Positions 25,966-34,098 of a stretch of DNA of 64,000 bases are shown here, piece after piece. Position 1 is the first letter of the stretch, and every line of letters starts with the position of its first letter. This DNA is from Streptomyces natalensis ATCC 27448 (GTDB taxonomy: Bacteria; Actinomycetota; Actinomycetes; Streptomycetales; Streptomycetaceae): NCBI RefSeq assembly GCF_000935125.1, contig NZ_JRKI01000029.1, positions 744,001 through 808,000 on the forward strand. The letters are read 5' to 3'. The notes beneath the pieces are model-generated. The model did no database searches. It was not told where the DNA came from and saw only the letters and a program-made list of their open reading frames with translations. Both the position numbers and the translations under genes were made by a program.

Positions 25966-27372
25966 ATGACCGCCGCCTGCCCCGGCCACCGCCGCGAACA
26001 CGATCTCCTGGGCGACCGGGACATACCCGCCGACGCCTACTGGGGCGTGCACACCCTGCGCGCCACGGAGAACTTCCCCGTCACCGGGACGGCGATCTCC
26101 GCCTACCCGCACCTGATCAACGCCCTCGCCGCCGTCAAGGAAGCCGCCGCGCGGGCCAACCAGGACCTCGGGCTGCTCGCCCCCGAGAAGGCCGACGCCA
26201 TCGCGGCCGCCTGCCGGGAGATCCGGGAACAGGGCCTGCTGCACGACCAGTTCGTCGTCGACGTCATCCAGGGCGGCGCCGGTACGTCGACGAACATGAA
26301 CGCCAATGAGGTCATCGCCAATCGCGCCCTGGAGATCCTGGGCCGCGCCAAGGGCGACTACGGCAGTCTGCACCCCAACGAGGACGTCAACCTCGGCCAG
26401 TCCACCAATGACGTCTACCCGACCGCGGTCAAGGTGGCCACGGTCATCGCCGTCCGCGAACTCCTTGAGGCGATGGGCCTGTTGCGCGAGACCTTCGCCG
26501 CCAAGGCCGAGGAGTTCCGCGACGTCCTCAAGATGGGGCGCACCCAGCTCCAGGACGCCGTGCCGATGACGCTGGGCCAGGAGTTCTCCGCGTATGCGGT
26601 GATGCTGGAGGAGGACCAGAGCCGGCTGGCCGAGGCCGCGCTGCTCATCCACGAGATCAACCTCGGCGCCACCGCCATCGGCACCGGTCTCAACGCCCCG
26701 GAGGGCTATGCGGAGGCGGCCCGCCGCCATCTGGCCGCGCTCACCGGCCTGCCGCTGGTCACCGCGGCCAACCTCGTCGAGGCCACCCAGGACTGCGGGG
26801 CGTTCGTCCATCTCTCGGGCGTCCTCAAGCGCATCGCCGTCAAGCTCTCCAAGAGCTGCAACGACCTGCGGCTGCTCTCGTCCGGTCCGCGGGCCGGGCT
26901 CGGGGAGATCAATCTGCCGCCGGTGCAGGCGGGTTCGAGCATCATGCCCGGCAAGGTCAACCCGGTGATCCCCGAGGTCGTCAACCAGGTCGCCTTCGAG
27001 GTGATCGGCAACGACGTCACCATCACCATGGCAGCGGAGGCCGGTCAGCTCCAGCTCAATGCGTTCGAGCCGATCATCCTGCACTCCCTGTCGGAGAGCA
27101 TCCCCCACCTGGGAGCCGCCTGCCGCACCCTGGCCGACCGCTGCGTCGCGGGCATCACCGCCAACACCGAGGCGCTGCGCGCGACGGTGGAGAACTCCAT
27201 CGGCCTGGTCACGGCGCTCAACCCGCACATCGGCTACACCGCCGCGACCACCATCGCCCAGGAGGCGCTGGCCACCGGGCGCGGCGTGGCCGAACTTGTC
27301 CTGGAAAGGGGCCTGCTGCCGGCCGACCGGCTGGCGGATCTGCTGCGGCCGGAGGTGCTGGCGGGGCAGTAG
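25966..27372 (+). CDS. aspA: Aspartate ammonia-lyase
   Basis: 468-residue class II fumarase/aspartase superfamily enzyme: aspartate to fumarate and ammonia. The superfamily signature is SSIMPGKVNPVIPE near residue 325, and the N-terminal HDLLGDRDIPADAYWGVHT and TSTNMNANEVIANRA blocks are those of aspartases rather than fumarase C. Operon position behind an asparaginase supports aspartase over fumarase. Start ATG 25966, with AAAGGA about 10 nt upstream. Confidence 0.93.
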   Translation: MTAACPGHRREHDLLGDRDIPADAYWGVHTLRATENFPVTGTAISAYPHLINALAAVKEAAARANQDLGLLAPEKADAIAAACREIREQGLLHDQFVVDVIQGGAGTSTNMNANEVIANRALEILGRAKGDYGSLHPNEDVNLGQSTNDVYPTAVKVATVIAVRELLEAMGLLRETFAAKAEEFRDVLKMGRTQLQDAVPMTLGQEFSAYAVMLEEDQSRLAEAALLIHEINLGATAIGTGLNAPEGYAEAARRHLAALTGLPLVTAANLVEATQDCGAFVHLSGVLKRIAVKLSKSCNDLRLLSSGPRAGLGEINLPPVQAGSSIMPGKVNPVIPEVVNQVAFEVIGNDVTITMAAEAGQLQLNAFEPIILHSLSESIPHLGAACRTLADRCVAGITANTEALRATVENSIGLVTALNPHIGYTAATTIAQEALATGRGVAELVLERGLLPADRLADLLRPEVLAGQ

Positions 27373-27552
27373 GCGCCGCCCGCCGCCGTGGTCGGCGCCG
27401 CCGATTTGGCGAATGTCACAGATCAATGGCGCCGACAATTCCGGACATTACGCCCGTTTCTTGAGGGTGGTCGCGGCCGGTCCCCGTATCGTCACCGTCG
27501 TCCCTTTACGGAAATGTGCCGTAATCCATGGCACATCGGACGGCCGGAACGG

Positions 27553-28437
27553 ATGTCCCTCATGCGCGCATCGCTCACGTCTCGCCGTGCCCGACGCGGC
27601 CTGGCCGCGGTCGTGGCGGCCGGCACGCTGCTCACGGTCGTCAGTGCGGCGACCCCCGCGATGGCGAGCACCGCCAGTTCCCCCGCGGGCGCCTCGCAGG
27701 TGGAGTGCAGTTCGGACAAGCCCGGACTCGCCTCCACGCTGTCGCACGACATAGCGGCCGCCCTCGACGGCCGCAAGGGCCAGTCGGCCATGGCCCTCTA
27801 CGACCGGACCACCGGGACCACCTGCCGTTACCGCGCCGCCGAGCACTTCGACTCCGCGAGCGTGGTCAAGGTCACGGTGCTCGGGGCGCTGCTGCACCGG
27901 GCCGACGAGGCGCACCGTCGCCTCACGGCGCAGGAGGACCGCTGGGCCACCGCCATGATCACCAAGTCGGACAACGCCTCGACCGACGCCCTCTGGCACG
28001 AGATCGGGCTCGCCGGGGTCGAGCGGTTCCTGGATCTTGCGGAGATGCACGACACGGTGCCGGGCACGGGCGGCTCGTGGGGGCTCACCCAGATCACCGC
28101 GGACGACCAGCTGTCGCTGCTGCGGCTGCTGACGTCGGAGAACGACGTCCTGACCCCGGCCGACCGGGCCTACGCCCTGGACCTGATGCACCGGGTCGAG
28201 GCGGACCAGCAGTGGGGGGTGCCCGCGGGGGCGCCCGCCACGGCCACCGTGCACGTCAAGAACGGCTGGCTGCCCCGCAAGACCAACGGCTGGCGGGTGC
28301 ACAGCGTCGGCGTCTTCACCGGCGGCGGCCATGACTACGGCATCGCGGTCCTCTCGCACGGCAACCGCACCATGCAGGACGGCGTGGCCACCATCGAGGC
28401 GGCCGCGCGGCTGATCCAGCGCGATCTGACGTCGTAG
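27553..28437 (+). CDS. Secreted class A beta-lactamase-like serine hydrolase with altered motifs
   Basis: 294-residue exported protein; a basic start and hydrophobic segment end in ATPAMAS, a signal-peptidase I site near residue 38. Nucleophile motif S103-x-x-K106 (SVVK) and S139-D140-N141 (SDN) are present. The third motif, normally KTG or KSG, is K236-N237-G238, and no omega-loop ExxLN motif is seen (the region reads FLDLAEMHDTVPG). Without the omega-loop Glu, hydrolysis of penicillins should be poor, so a cell-wall-related esterase or peptidase role is as likely. Start at ATG 27553 or 27562; the frame is open upstream. Confidence 0.85.
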   Translation: MSLMRASLTSRRARRGLAAVVAAGTLLTVVSAATPAMASTASSPAGASQVECSSDKPGLASTLSHDIAAALDGRKGQSAMALYDRTTGTTCRYRAAEHFDSASVVKVTVLGALLHRADEAHRRLTAQEDRWATAMITKSDNASTDALWHEIGLAGVERFLDLAEMHDTVPGTGGSWGLTQITADDQLSLLRLLTSENDVLTPADRAYALDLMHRVEADQQWGVPAGAPATATVHVKNGWLPRKTNGWRVHSVGVFTGGGHDYGIAVLSHGNRTMQDGVATIEAAARLIQRDLTS

Positions 28438-28461
28438 CGGTCGGGCGTCGCCCGCGCCGCG

Positions 28462-30528
28462 TCAGCGCAGCCGGGCGATGAGGACGGCGACGTCGTCGTG
28501 GTCGTCCGGATCGCGCAGGGCCTCCAGGAGGCGGTCGCAGGTCTCCTCCAGCGAACGGTCGGGGGCGTCCAGCAGGCGCAGCAGCAGCGCCAGGCGCTCG
28601 TCGAGGGGGTCGTGGCGGGTCTCGACCAGGCCGTCGGTGTAGAGGACCAGCCGGTCGCCGGGGCGCAGGTCGAAGGTGGTGTCCTCGAAGGGGACGCCGC
28701 CCACGCCGAGCGGCACGCCGGTGGGCAGATCCAGCAACCGGGGCGGCTCGCCGGTGCGCATCAGCACCGGGGGCAGATGTCCGGCGACGGCGATGCGGCA
28801 GGCGGCGCGGTGCGGGTCGTAGACGGCATAGGCGCAGGTGGCGTACTGGTCCAGATCGGCGGTGATCTTGTCGATGTGCCGCAGGACGCCGGCCGGCGGG
28901 ATGTCGAGGTCGGCCAGCGTGGAGGTGGCGGTGCGCAGCCGTCCCATGGTGGTGGCGGCGTTGATGCCGCTGCCCATCACATCGCCCACGACGAGCGCGG
29001 TCTTGTCGGCGACGAGGGGAATGACGTCGAACCAGTCGCCGCCGACCTCCAGGGTGGTGCCGGCGGGCCGGTAGCGGGTGGCGATCTCCAGGCCGGTCCG
29101 CTGGGGCGGGCGGCCGGGCAGCAGGCTGCGCTGGAGGGTGACGGCGGCGTCGCGCAGGCTCTGGTAGAGGCGGGCGTTGTCGATGCAGACGGCGGCCCGG
29201 TCGGCCAGTTCACCGGCCAGGGTCAGATCGTCCTCGTCGAAGGGCTCGGGATTACGGGCGCGGGTCAGGCACAGCGCGCCGAGCACCCCGCCGCGGGCGA
29301 TCAGCGGCGTGGTCAGGTAGGTGTGGACGCCGGCGCGGGCCAGGAGGGCTGCGGCCTCGGGGTCGCGGGCGATCCGGGCGAGGTCCCGGTCGTCGACATG
29401 CGGGACCAGGATGGGGCGCCCGGTCCGTACGCACTGGGTGACCAGCCGGTCGGCCCCGTAGCGGGCGAGGTGGCCGGGCGGGTCGGCGGCGCGGACCGCC
29501 TCGCTGGGGTAGGCGGCCTTCACGGCGAGGGCCCGGAAGAGCGCGGGGCGGGCGCCGGGCTCGGCGGGCCGGCGGTCTTCCAGAACGGAGTCGAGGACGT
29601 CCACCGCCGCCACGTCGGCCAGTTCGGGCACCGCGACATCGGCCAGTTCGTGGGCGGTGCGGTCCACTTCCAGCGTGGTGCCGATACGGGACGAGCCGTC
29701 GGCGATCACGGCCAGGCGCCACCGGGCGCGGGCCGCCTCCGTGGCGGCCCGTTGCCGGTCGGTGACATCCACCAGCAGGCCCGCCACGCCCAGGACCCGC
29801 CCGGCGGGGTCCTCCAGCCGGTAGTAGGAGACCGACCAGGTGTGATCGTGGCCGGGATCGGCGGGGGTGCGGCCCACGGTGTACTCGTCGACCAGGGGGC
29901 GGCCGGTCTCCAGGACCTGCCGCAGTGCGGCCTCGATCTCCGCGGCGTCCAGGAACGGCAGCACTTCGTGGACCGTACGGCCGAGATGGTCCTTGGCCGG
30001 GATGCCGTTCATCCGCTCCAGCGCCGGGTTGACGGCCAGATAGCGCAGATCGGTGTCGAGGACGGCCACCCCGATCGGGGACTGCGCCACCAGCCGCGTG
30101 GACAGCGCCACATCCCGTTCCACCTGGCTGAGCGTCGCCTCGTCGGTGGCGATGCCCAGCGCATAGAAGTCGCCGCGGTCGTCCAGCAGCCGCATGTTGC
30201 GGAACTCCACCAGCGGCATGCTGCCGTCCTTGCGGCGTACGGGAAAGGACCCGGCCCAGACCTCGCCCGTCCCCATCACCTCGGTGAACAGCCGAAGCAC
30301 CAGGTCAAGATGTTGGGGAGGGACCAGCAGCGGTCCCGCGTGGTGGCCCAGCGCCTCCTGCGCCGTATAGCCGAACAGCGCCTCGGCCTGCGGGCTCCAC
30401 AGCACGATCCGGCCCTCGGCGTCCAGGACCACCGCCGCCACGCCGAGCAGATCCAGCAGCCCGCTGCGCTCCGCCGACCCGGACGCCCACTGCCCGTCCG
30501 CGGAGCCGAAGGGGACCCCTGTACTCAT
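28462..30528 (-). CDS. PAS-PAS-GAF-SpoIIE phosphatase
   Basis: 688-residue sensor phosphatase. Order: PAS (about 20-130; VVLDAEGRIVLWSPQAEALFGYTAQEALG), second PAS (about 140-255), GAF (about 275-440), PP2C/SpoIIE (about 455-685; LEVGGDWFDVIPL, LVVGDVMGSGINAATTMGRL, VLYTDGLVETR). Unlike the protein at the left edge it has no HATPase domain. Start ATG 30528 is preceded by GGAGGGA; the frame continues 16 codons further up. Single gene, convergent with the beta-lactamase-like gene. Confidence 0.9.
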   Translation of the reverse strand: MSTGVPFGSADGQWASGSAERSGLLDLLGVAAVVLDAEGRIVLWSPQAEALFGYTAQEALGHHAGPLLVPPQHLDLVLRLFTEVMGTGEVWAGSFPVRRKDGSMPLVEFRNMRLLDDRGDFYALGIATDEATLSQVERDVALSTRLVAQSPIGVAVLDTDLRYLAVNPALERMNGIPAKDHLGRTVHEVLPFLDAAEIEAALRQVLETGRPLVDEYTVGRTPADPGHDHTWSVSYYRLEDPAGRVLGVAGLLVDVTDRQRAATEAARARWRLAVIADGSSRIGTTLEVDRTAHELADVAVPELADVAAVDVLDSVLEDRRPAEPGARPALFRALAVKAAYPSEAVRAADPPGHLARYGADRLVTQCVRTGRPILVPHVDDRDLARIARDPEAAALLARAGVHTYLTTPLIARGGVLGALCLTRARNPEPFDEDDLTLAGELADRAAVCIDNARLYQSLRDAAVTLQRSLLPGRPPQRTGLEIATRYRPAGTTLEVGGDWFDVIPLVADKTALVVGDVMGSGINAATTMGRLRTATSTLADLDIPPAGVLRHIDKITADLDQYATCAYAVYDPHRAACRIAVAGHLPPVLMRTGEPPRLLDLPTGVPLGVGGVPFEDTTFDLRPGDRLVLYTDGLVETRHDPLDERLALLLRLLDAPDRSLEETCDRLLEALRDPDDHDDVAVLIARLR

Positions 30529-30636
30529 CGCAGGCACTCCCTCCGCCGGTGAACGCGCACCTCGCGGTCCATCCATGGTCCCCCGGACCCGGGCGAATGC
30601 GCAGCACGGTCGCCGCTGCCGGGCGCGGGGGCGTGG

Positions 30637-31245
30637 TCAGCGGTCGGCCGCGGCACGGCGGCGGGGCTTGGCGCGGATATGCATCCGCTCGCCCTGGCGG
30701 CCGAAGATGCTCAGGACCTCCACGGGCCCCTCGCCGGTGGTGCCGAACCAGTGCGGCAGCCGGGTCTCGAACTCGGCGGCCTCGCCCGGTTCCAGGGTCA
30801 GATCGTGGTCGGCCAGGACCAGCCGGAGCGTGCCGGAGATGACATAGAGCCACTCATAGCCCTCGTGGGTGCACGGCTCGGGGGTCTTGCGGGTGGGCGG
30901 GAGCACCATCTTGTAGGTCTGGTGCGGGCCGGGCTGGCGGGACAGCGGCAGCACGGTGGTGCCGTTCACGGTCCGGGGCGTGATCCGCACCCGGGGATCG
31001 CCGACCTCGGGCGCGCCGACCAGTTCGTCCAGCGGCACCTGATGGGCCTGGGCGATGGGCAGCAGCAGTTCCAGGCTCGGGCGGCGCTGCCCGGACTCCA
31101 GGCGGGACAGGGTGCTCTTGGAGACGCCGGTGGCCTCGGAGAGGGCGGCGAGGGTGACGCCGCGCTGCGTACGCAACCGCTTGAGGCGCGGGCCGACCTC
31201 GTCGAGGACCTGGGCGATGGCGGGTGCGGGCTCCATGGCGCCCAT
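30637..31245 (-). CDS. XRE-family regulator with C-terminal cupin
   Basis: 202-residue one-component regulator: HTH (RLKRLRTQRGVTLAALSEATGVSKSTLSRLESGQRRPSLELLLPIA, about 20-65) followed by a small cupin (HEGYEWLYVISGTLRLVLADHDLTLEPGEAAEF, about 130-190). Such proteins sense small metabolites. Starts at ATG 31245 or 31236 are both possible; no clear ribosome site, so translation may be leaderless. An inverted element TGTCCATAATCGACA lies 30-45 nt upstream and may be its own operator. Confidence 0.87.
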   Translation of the reverse strand: MGAMEPAPAIAQVLDEVGPRLKRLRTQRGVTLAALSEATGVSKSTLSRLESGQRRPSLELLLPIAQAHQVPLDELVGAPEVGDPRVRITPRTVNGTTVLPLSRQPGPHQTYKMVLPPTRKTPEPCTHEGYEWLYVISGTLRLVLADHDLTLEPGEAAEFETRLPHWFGTTGEGPVEVLSIFGRQGERMHIRAKPRRRAAADR

Positions 31246-31276
31246 TGGACATGGTCGTCCCCGAAACGGCAATAGG

Positions 31277-31291
31277 GGTTGTCGATTATGG
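31277..31291. promoter_or_regulatory. TGTC-N7-GACA element upstream of XRE-cupin gene
   Basis: On the minus strand TGTCCATAATCGACA, arms TGTC/GACA around an AT-rich centre (CATAAT could be a -10 box). It is 32-46 nt upstream of the chosen start. A plausible operator-promoter overlap, not more. Confidence 0.35.
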
Positions 31292-31316
31292 ACAGGGAGG
31301 GGCGGACCGAGCACCC

Positions 31317-31354
31317 GACGCGGGCGGCGCCGTCCGGACGGCGCCGCCCGCGTC
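31317..31354 (-). terminator. 38-bp perfect palindrome, terminator of the Clp-N gene
   Basis: Two 19-nt arms (31317-31335 and 31336-31354) that are exact reverse complements with no spacer; the centre is GTCC|GGAC. It starts 28 nt downstream of the Clp-N gene stop, so as RNA it would form a very stable hairpin ending that transcript. Confidence 0.75.
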
Positions 31355-31381
31355 ACCCGCGTCGGCGGGAGGGCTCGGACG

Positions 31382-32128
31382 TCAGGATTCGTTCCGGTCG
31401 CGGTCCTGCATGGCCGCGGTCATGACGTCGTTGACCGCGGTCTCGGTGGCCGCCTTGGTGATGCCGAGGCCGGACAGGACGCCCGTACCGGCCTCGCGTT
31501 CCAGCAGGGCGAGCAGGATGTGCTCGGTGCCGATGTAGTTGTGGCCCAGGCGCAGGGCCTCGCGGTAGGTGAGCTCCAGCGCCTTCTTCGCCTGCGCGTC
31601 GAACGGGATCAGGGCCGGCAGCTCCTCGGCCGCGGGCGGCAGCGCCGCGGTGGCGGCCTCGCGGACGGCGTCCGCACTCGCCCCCTGCTCCACCAGCGCC
31701 CTGGCCCCGATCCCGTCCGGCTCGGTCAGCACCCCCAGCAGCAGATGCTCGGGACGGATGGTGTCGTGGGAGGCCGCGCGGGCCGCCTCCTGGGACGCCA
31801 CCACGGCCTTGCGCGCCCGCGGGGTGTAGCGGCCGAACGCCTGCTGCGCATCGAAGTCCGCCGGTTCGCCGGATCCCTTGGGCACGAAGCGCTTCTGTGC
31901 CGCCTGCTTGCTGACGCCCATGCTCGTGCCGATCTCCGTCCAGGACGCGCCCGAACGGCGCGCCTGGTCCACGAAGTGGCCGATCAGATGGTCGGCCACA
32001 TCGCCGAGGTGCTCGGCGGCGAGCACCGCGTCGGAGAGCTGGTCGAGTGCGTCGGTGTGGACGTTCTTGATGGCCTCGATCAGATCGTCGAGGCGGACCG
32101 GATTCGTTGTGCGGTCTGAATTCCCCAT
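31382..32128 (-). CDS. Clp N-terminal-domain protein with HTH, probable autoregulator
   Basis: 248 residues with no ATPase domain. The N-terminal part holds a helix-turn-helix (SGASWTEIGTSMGVSKQAAQKRF, about 58-80). Residues about 98-240 form two Clp_N repeats (YTPRARKAVVASQEAARAASHDTIRPEHLLLGVL and FDAQAKKALELTYREALRLGHNYIGTEHILLALL), as found at the front of ClpA/ClpC, where they bind substrates or adaptors. An HTH plus Clp_N suggests a sensor of protein quality that controls transcription. Two perfect operators overlap the promoter directly upstream and the transcript is probably leaderless: no ribosome site fits in front of ATG 32128. Confidence 0.88.
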   Translation of the reverse strand: MGNSDRTTNPVRLDDLIEAIKNVHTDALDQLSDAVLAAEHLGDVADHLIGHFVDQARRSGASWTEIGTSMGVSKQAAQKRFVPKGSGEPADFDAQQAFGRYTPRARKAVVASQEAARAASHDTIRPEHLLLGVLTEPDGIGARALVEQGASADAVREAATAALPPAAEELPALIPFDAQAKKALELTYREALRLGHNYIGTEHILLALLEREAGTGVLSGLGITKAATETAVNDVMTAAMQDRDRNES

Positions 32129-32164
32129 GCGTCAACCATAGGTTGACGACCAGGGGAACGTCAA
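32129..32164 (-). promoter_or_regulatory. Leaderless promoter of the Clp-N gene
   Basis: Minus strand: -35 TTGACG (32164-32159), 18-nt spacer, -10 TATGGT (32140-32135). The expected transcription start, about seven bases downstream, coincides with the A of ATG 32128. The -35 lies in operator 2 and the -10 in operator 1. Confidence 0.7.
32131..32147. promoter_or_regulatory. Operator 1, GTCAACC-N3-GGTTGAC
   Basis: GTCAACCATAGGTTGAC, perfect 7-3-7 inverted repeat, 3-19 nt upstream of the Clp-N gene start, covering the -10 box TATGGT (32140-32135, minus strand). Identical arms to operator 2. Confidence 0.88.
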
Positions 32165-32176
32165 CCCTTGGTTGAC
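32160..32176. promoter_or_regulatory. Operator 2, GTCAACC-N3-GGTTGAC
   Basis: GTCAACCCTTGGTTGAC, perfect 7-3-7 inverted repeat, 32-48 nt upstream of the start codon and 29 bp centre-to-centre from operator 1. It contains the TTGAC of the -35 box. Confidence 0.88.
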
Positions 32177-32281
32177 GATCGTCGACACCGCTCCCTCCGG
32201 CTGACGGCGAACGTGGCCGAGGCGCGGTCCGTGCACACCGCCTGACCCTCTCGTCGGGTCCGGCGGGCGGGGTGGGACGAT

Positions 32282-33004
32282 GTGCAGGTCATGGATGCGG
32301 GGCAGATACTTCGGGGGCTGCGCGCCGCGGTGTTCGCCGCGGTGTGTGTGCTGCTCGCTGCGCTCGGACACATGGCGATGTCGGATACCGCGGTGCCCGG
32401 GTGGATGCTGCTCACGGCCGGCGCGGCCACCGCGTCCGGCGCCTGGCTGCTGGCCGGGCGCGAACGCGGCCCGCTGCTGGTGGGGTTGCTGACCGTCGGC
32501 ACCCAGGCCGCCCTGCACAGCGCGTTCTCCCTGGGCCAGGCGCTGGCCGGCGCGGGGGCCGAGCGGGCGTCACTGGCCCAGCAGTGGGCGAACACCTGGC
32601 TGTGCGGTGCGCAGGGGATGTCGCCGGCCGACATCGCCGCGGCACACCGGGACATGGCCGGGATGCCGGGCATGGACGCCATGGCGGGCACGGGCCGGAC
32701 GCCCGCCGCCCACGGGATGCATGCGATGGGCGGCGACGCGGCCGGCATGCTCGCCGTCCACCTCCTGATCGCCGTGCTGAGCGCATGGTGGCTGTGGGGC
32801 GGTGAACGGGCGGCGTTCCGGCTGGTACGGGCCGTGTCGGCACGGGTGTTCCCGCCGCTGACGCTGGTGCTGCGCATCGTTCTGCCCGAGACGCCGCCTG
32901 CCGTACGGCGCGCCCGGCAGGAGCCGCGGCGTGCGGTGCGCCGACTGCTGCTGGCCCATACGAGGTCGTTGCGGGGTCCTCCGCGGGAGCCGGCTGTCGT
33001 CTGA
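32282..33004 (+). CDS. Membrane protein with a Met/His-rich loop, possible metal binding
   Basis: 240 residues (237 if ATG 32291 is used; GTG 32282 has GGTGGGA 4 nt upstream). About four membrane segments: AAVFAAVCVLLAALGHMAM, WMLLTAGAATASGAWLLA, LLVGLLTVGTQAALHSAF, and MLAVHLLIAVLSAWWLW. Between the third and fourth lies a loop dense in Met and His (DMAGMPGMDAMAG ... HGMHAMGGDAAGM, about 128-155), typical of copper-handling proteins. The C-terminal tail is Arg-rich and cytosolic. No known family function; the nearby copper ATPase and PCu(A)C-like genes make a copper role plausible (inference). Confidence 0.7.
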   Translation: MQVMDAGQILRGLRAAVFAAVCVLLAALGHMAMSDTAVPGWMLLTAGAATASGAWLLAGRERGPLLVGLLTVGTQAALHSAFSLGQALAGAGAERASLAQQWANTWLCGAQGMSPADIAAAHRDMAGMPGMDAMAGTGRTPAAHGMHAMGGDAAGMLAVHLLIAVLSAWWLWGGERAAFRLVRAVSARVFPPLTLVLRIVLPETPPAVRRARQEPRRAVRRLLLAHTRSLRGPPREPAVV

Positions 33005-33026
33005 CAGCACGGTCGAACTCCCTTCA

Positions 33027-33049
33027 CCGGCCGCCCGCGCGGCGGCCGG
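33027..33049. terminator. Hairpin between convergent genes
   Basis: CCGGCCGCC (33027-33035), loop CGCGC, GGCGGCCGG (33041-33049): perfect 9-bp stem between the membrane-protein gene and the anti-sigma gene that converges on it. Confidence 0.6.
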
Positions 33050-33126
33050 ATCATGCCATGGACTCCCGAGGACTCCGAATGATGTGTGCGATGACTCCTG
33101 TCCGGACGGGGCGCTGCGGCGACCCG

Positions 33127-33369
33127 TCAGCCGGACGCCGACCGCGACCGCAGACGGTCCAGCAGCGCCTCGGCCGACGCCGTATCGCCCTCGGCGGCGA
33201 CGGCGGCCCGGCCGAGGTCCGCCGCCAGCTCCCGTGCCCGCGCCTGCCACTGGCGGCAGCCCGCGCAGCCCGACAGATGGGCGTCGAGCCGGCGGTCGGT
33301 GACGCCGGGCGGCAGTTGCTCGCCGTCGAGGCGGGCGGAGAGGGCCGTACGGATGCGCGCGCAGTGCAT
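33127..33369 (-). CDS. zf-HC2 anti-sigma factor
   Basis: 80-residue cytosolic protein with the zinc-binding anti-sigma pattern: MHCARIRTALSARLDGE at the start and H-x3-C-x2-C in LDAHLSGCAGC (about 32-38), followed by a helix. No membrane segment. ATG 33369 is used because the ZAS fold begins there; the frame continues upstream as a shadow of the sigma gene. It is transcribed divergently from the ECF sigma gene, with only 49 nt between the starts, rather than downstream of it as is usual. Confidence 0.85.
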   Translation of the reverse strand: MHCARIRTALSARLDGEQLPPGVTDRRLDAHLSGCAGCRQWQARARELAADLGRAAVAAEGDTASAEALLDRLRSRSASG

Positions 33370-33418
33370 GGGCCCATCCTCCCCGACGCGCGGACGGGCG
33401 GCGAGGGGCGGTCGCGCC

Positions 33419-34021
33419 ATGCGGGATGACGAGGCGGTGACGCGGTGGGCGCTGGCCGCCCGCGGCGGTGACGAACGGGCCGTGGAGCAGTTCGTACGGG
33501 CCACCCAGCTCGACGTACGGCGCTATGTGACGCATCTGAGCGGCGATCCGCAGGCCACCGACGATCTGGTGCAGGACACCTATGTCCGGGCGTTGCGCAG
33601 TCTGCCGGGATTCGAGGGCCGGTCCTCGGCGCGGACCTGGCTGCTGACGATCGCCCGGCGGGTGGTGGCGGACCGGATCCGTGCGCTGGCCGTACGGCCC
33701 CGGCTGGCGGCCACCGACGACTGGCAGTCGGCGGCGGAACGGGTGCAGCCGCGCGGGGTGCCGGGCTTCGACGAGGGCGTCGCCCTGACGGAGCTGCTGT
33801 CGGCGCTGGGACCGGGGCGGCGCGAGGCGTTCGTGCTGACGCAGCTGCTGGGGCTGCCGTATGCGGCGGCCGCCGGGGTGATGGGCACTCCCGTGGGGAC
33901 CGTCCGGTCCCGGGTGGCGCGGGCGCGGGAGACGCTGATCGCGCACCTGGCGGAGGCGGAACGGGCCTGGGAGCCCGCCGCCGACGACCGGTCGCGCGCC
34001 CTCGCCGACGCAGTGGCCTGA
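33419..34021 (+). CDS. ECF sigma factor
   Basis: 200-residue sigma-70 family factor with region 2 (TDDLVQDTYVRALRSLPGFEGRSSARTWLLTIARRVVADRIR, about 45-85) and region 4 (LGPGRREAFVLTQLLGLPYAAAAGVMGTPVGTVRSRVARARETL, about 130-175). GAGGGGCGG lies 8-16 nt before ATG 33419. Its expected partner is the zf-HC2 protein encoded on the other strand. Its targets may include the copper and isonitrile genes on either side (inference from position). Confidence 0.93.
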   Translation: MRDDEAVTRWALAARGGDERAVEQFVRATQLDVRRYVTHLSGDPQATDDLVQDTYVRALRSLPGFEGRSSARTWLLTIARRVVADRIRALAVRPRLAATDDWQSAAERVQPRGVPGFDEGVALTELLSALGPGRREAFVLTQLLGLPYAAAAGVMGTPVGTVRSRVARARETLIAHLAEAERAWEPAADDRSRALADAVA

Positions 34022-34048
34022 CGGCCCGTCAGGCCACCTCCGTCGCCT

Positions 34049-34083
34049 CGGCCCCCGCACCGGTCCGTCCGGTGCGGGGGCCG
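34049..34083. terminator. Strong bidirectional terminator hairpin
   Basis: CGGCCCCCGCACCGG (34049-34063), loop TCCGT, CCGGTGCGGGGGCCG (34069-34083): perfect 15-bp stem between the sigma gene and the convergent copper operon. Confidence 0.8.
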
Positions 34084-34098
34084 TCGGCTGGGGGCCGC

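Noticed and set aside
25966..27372. Fumarase C instead of aspartate ammonia-lyase.
   Set aside because: N-terminal blocks and the operon with an asparaginase fit aspartase better; the shared GSSIMPGKVNP signature alone cannot separate them.
33370..33504. Longer N-terminus for the anti-sigma protein.
   Set aside because: These codons lie over the sigma gene and are Arg/Ser/Ala-rich shadow sequence; the ZAS fold begins at 33369.
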